This document shows positions 62,896 to 64,000 of a DNA stretch of 64,000 bases, piece after piece. Where the stretch lies: positions 62,001 through 126,000 of the forward strand of contig NZ_BJTV01000006.1 of assembly GCF_007176755.1 (NCBI RefSeq). The letters are read 5' to 3'. The translations under genes were made by a program, and so were the position numbers. Source of the DNA: Streptomyces sp. 1-11 (GTDB taxonomy: Bacteria > Actinomycetota > Actinomycetes > Streptomycetales > Streptomycetaceae). The notes under the pieces were generated by a model. That model made no database searches. It saw nothing but the letters and a program-made list of their open reading frames with translations, and was not told where the DNA came from. How positions within the stretch are numbered: the stretch's first letter is position 1; every line of letters begins with the position of its first letter.

Positions 62896-63351
62896 TCAGC
62901 GCTCCGTGGCGTAGAAGCTGATCTTCCGGTCCAGCACCGCCAGGGTGTCGTGCAGTTCCGCGATCCGGGCCACCACGTCCCGGCGGGTCGACTCCAGCAG
63001 TTCCTGGCGCTCGGCGTAGGTGCTCTCGCCCTCGCGCACCAGTTCCGCGTACCGGACCATGTCGGCCACCGGCATGCCGGTCAGCCGGAGCTTGTTCACG
63101 AACTCCAGCCAGTCCAGGTCGCGGTTGCTGTAGCGGCGCTGACCGGTGTGCGAGCGGTCGACGTGCGGCATCAGGCCGATCCGCTCGTACCAGCGCAGCG
63201 TGTGCGCGGTCAGACCGGTGAAGGCGACGACCTCGCTGATCGTGTAGCGGTCCTCGCCCTCGGGGCGGGGGTGGCGCCGGGGCGGGGCGGCGCAGATGTC
63301 GGCTGGGGTTGCTCGCCGGGCGGCCGCTGGCGTGGTCTGCATCACCGTCAT
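62896..63351 (-). CDS. MerR-family regulator, AdhR/NmlR-like
   Basis: A 151-residue regulator. After a 35-residue Pro/Arg-rich start come the MerR helix-turn-helix YTISEVVAFTGLTAHTLRWYERIGL and wing YSNRDLDWLEFV, then the short effector helix GMPVADMVRYAELVREGEST and a dimer coil ending LDRKISFYATER. The effector region resembles AdhR/NmlR, which respond to aldehydes or thiol stress; no conserved Cys is present, so sensing would differ. Start at ATG 63351 is inferred from the -10 box seven bases upstream (leaderless). Confidence 0.9.
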   Translation of the reverse strand: MTVMQTTPAAARRATPADICAAPPRRHPRPEGEDRYTISEVVAFTGLTAHTLRWYERIGLMPHVDRSHTGQRRYSNRDLDWLEFVNKLRLTGMPVADMVRYAELVREGESTYAERQELLESTRRDVVARIAELHDTLAVLDRKISFYATER

Positions 63352-63358
63352 GCCTCCC

Positions 63359-63389
63359 ACGCTATGGCCTTGGAGTGCACTCCAGGCAA
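63359..63389 (-). promoter_or_regulatory. MerR-type promoter (19-bp spacer) with palindromic operator
   Basis: Minus strand TTGCCT (63389-63384), 19 bases, TAGCGT (63364-63359). The spacer contains TGGAGTGCACTCCA, a perfect 14-bp palindrome of the kind bound by AdhR/NmlR proteins. Long spacer and central palindrome are hallmarks of MerR activation by DNA twisting. Confidence 0.75.
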
Positions 63390-63448
63390 GCGGCTCCGGT
63401 GAGAAAGGGGTGGGGGATAACGGCGCGACGGGCCGGGGGTGCGGCGGC

Positions 63449-63454
63449 TAGCGT
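63449..63454 (+). promoter_or_regulatory. -10 box of GNAT gene (leaderless)
   Basis: TAGCGT, seven bases, ATG at 63462; about 65 bases from the MerR palindrome. Confidence 0.5.
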
Positions 63455-63461
63455 GCGCGGC

Positions 63462-63932
63462 ATGACTCTCGTACGCCGGGCCCGGCCCGAGGACGCCGCG
63501 GAAGTGCTGCGGCTGCGCCAGGTCATGATCGACTCGATGGCCCGCGCCGACCGGTCCACCGACTGGCACGCCGAGTCCCTGCCCGCCCTGCGGGCGAGGC
63601 TCGGGGAGCCGGAGGGCGACTTCGCGGCCTTCGTCGTGGACCACCCCGAGCGGCCGGGGGCGCTGGCCGCGCTGGTGGCGGGCACGCTCGACTACCGGAT
63701 CGGACGGGCGGGCGACCCGCTCGGCACGGTCGGGTACGTCTTCAGCGTCGCCACCGACCCGGACGCCCGCAGACGCGGGTACGCGCGCGCGTGCATGGAC
63801 ACGCTGCTCGGCTGGTTCCGCGAGCGCGGCGCCGGCCGGGTGCAGCTCACCACGTCCGCCGAGGGCGCGCCGCTGTACGCCTCGCTCGGCTTCCGGCCCA
63901 AGCCCGACCCGTTGCTGGAGCTGTGGCTCTGA
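63462..63932 (+). CDS. GNAT-family N-acetyltransferase
   Basis: A 156-residue enzyme with the GNAT core: [19 protein letters not shown] start, [22 protein letters not shown] (the R-x-x-G-x-A acetyl-CoA loop is RRRGYA) and [18 protein letters not shown] end. Acceptor unknown. Divergent from MerR and perhaps in its regulon. No ribosome-binding site; leaderless start. Confidence 0.9.
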   Translation: MTLVRRARPEDAAEVLRLRQVMIDSMARADRSTDWHAESLPALRARLGEPEGDFAAFVVDHPERPGALAALVAGTLDYRIGRAGDPLGTVGYVFSVATDPDARRRGYARACMDTLLGWFRERGAGRVQLTTSAEGAPLYASLGFRPKPDPLLELWL

Positions 63933-63937
63933 GCGCA

Positions 63938-63943
63938 TAGGCT
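63938..63943 (+). promoter_or_regulatory. -10 box of the last gene (leaderless)
   Basis: TAGGCT, seven bases, ATG at 63951. Confidence 0.5.
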
Positions 63944-63950
63944 CGACCTC

Positions 63951-64000
63951 ATGTCGTTGAAGAGCCTGGCGTCGATCGAGAACTGGCCGGTCCCCACCGC
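63951..64000 (+). CDS. Start of a probable serine hydrolase (beta-lactamase-like), partial
   Basis: Only 16 codons are visible (MSLKSLASIENWPVPT). I recall this start from actinobacterial serine hydrolases of the beta-lactamase class A/C fold (EYFB-like), but the catalytic motifs lie outside the window, so the call rests on memory of the N-terminus and on the clear leaderless start. Confidence 0.5.
   Translation, partial: MSLKSLASIENWPVPT

Overview
The window is a very high-GC chromosomal segment of a Streptomyces-type actinomycete. This is shown by strong G/C at third codon positions, frequent GTG and TTG starts, many mRNAs that appear to begin at or next to their start codon, and a gene order that matches, from memory, the S. 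coelicolor core around SCO2297-SCO2374. It is core rather than accessory DNA. There is no prophage, CRISPR array or large mobile block. The one transposon-related gene is a solitary TnpB-like nuclease beside tRNA-Val.

Layout. 1-3.9 kb: zinc-ribbon protein, NIF3, two Streptomyces-type hypothetical proteins and a MaoC hydratase. 4.1-8.2 kb: two-component system and an MFS exporter with an extra C-terminal domain. 8.3-11.9 kb: tandem repeat, methyltransferase, cell-wall amidase, a membrane protein and a secreted protein. 12.1-16.2 kb: a coupled glycosyltransferase, methyltransferase and (alpha/alpha)6-barrel operon facing a KstR-like TetR regulator, with a KstR-type operator between them. 16.4-22.6 kb: a cobalamin riboswitch heading an operon of two secreted, membrane-anchored proteins followed by a complete ECF transporter (T, fused A-A', S). 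22.9-36.8 kb: transglycosylase, DUF1275 protein, two MFS transporters (one fused to a MarR-like domain), O-methyltransferase, FHA protein, a peptidoglycan-binding protein, HAD phosphatase, a GDT1-type Mn exporter with a candidate Mn riboswitch, and a secreted HNH nuclease. 37-43.3 kb: DoxX, DUF2277, tRNA-Val, the TnpB-like gene, a coiled-coil protein and small membrane and zinc proteins.

43.3-52.3 kb is a Ter stress cluster: a TIM-barrel lyase, a PRTase-TRSP-PRTase fusion and a HAD phosphatase form one tightly packed operon, and around it lie four TerD-family proteins and a TerC-like DUF475 membrane protein. 52.4-64 kb holds an AhpE-type peroxiredoxin, a DUF3052 protein, the homodimeric pyruvate dehydrogenase E1 (aceE), a K+ channel, a TetR/MFS efflux pair with a palindromic operator, a DUF1023 hydrolase, a DUF4429-SHOCT protein, a MerR regulator with a classic 19-bp promoter spacer, and a GNAT.

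The most interesting systems are the B12-riboswitch operon, which looks like a bacterial counterpart of transcobalamin-type capture joined to an ECF transporter; the Ter nucleotide-chemistry module; the KstR-like/glycosyltransferase regulon; and the TnpB-like gene that reads towards a tRNA. Family names come from recognising motifs by eye; no database search was run.
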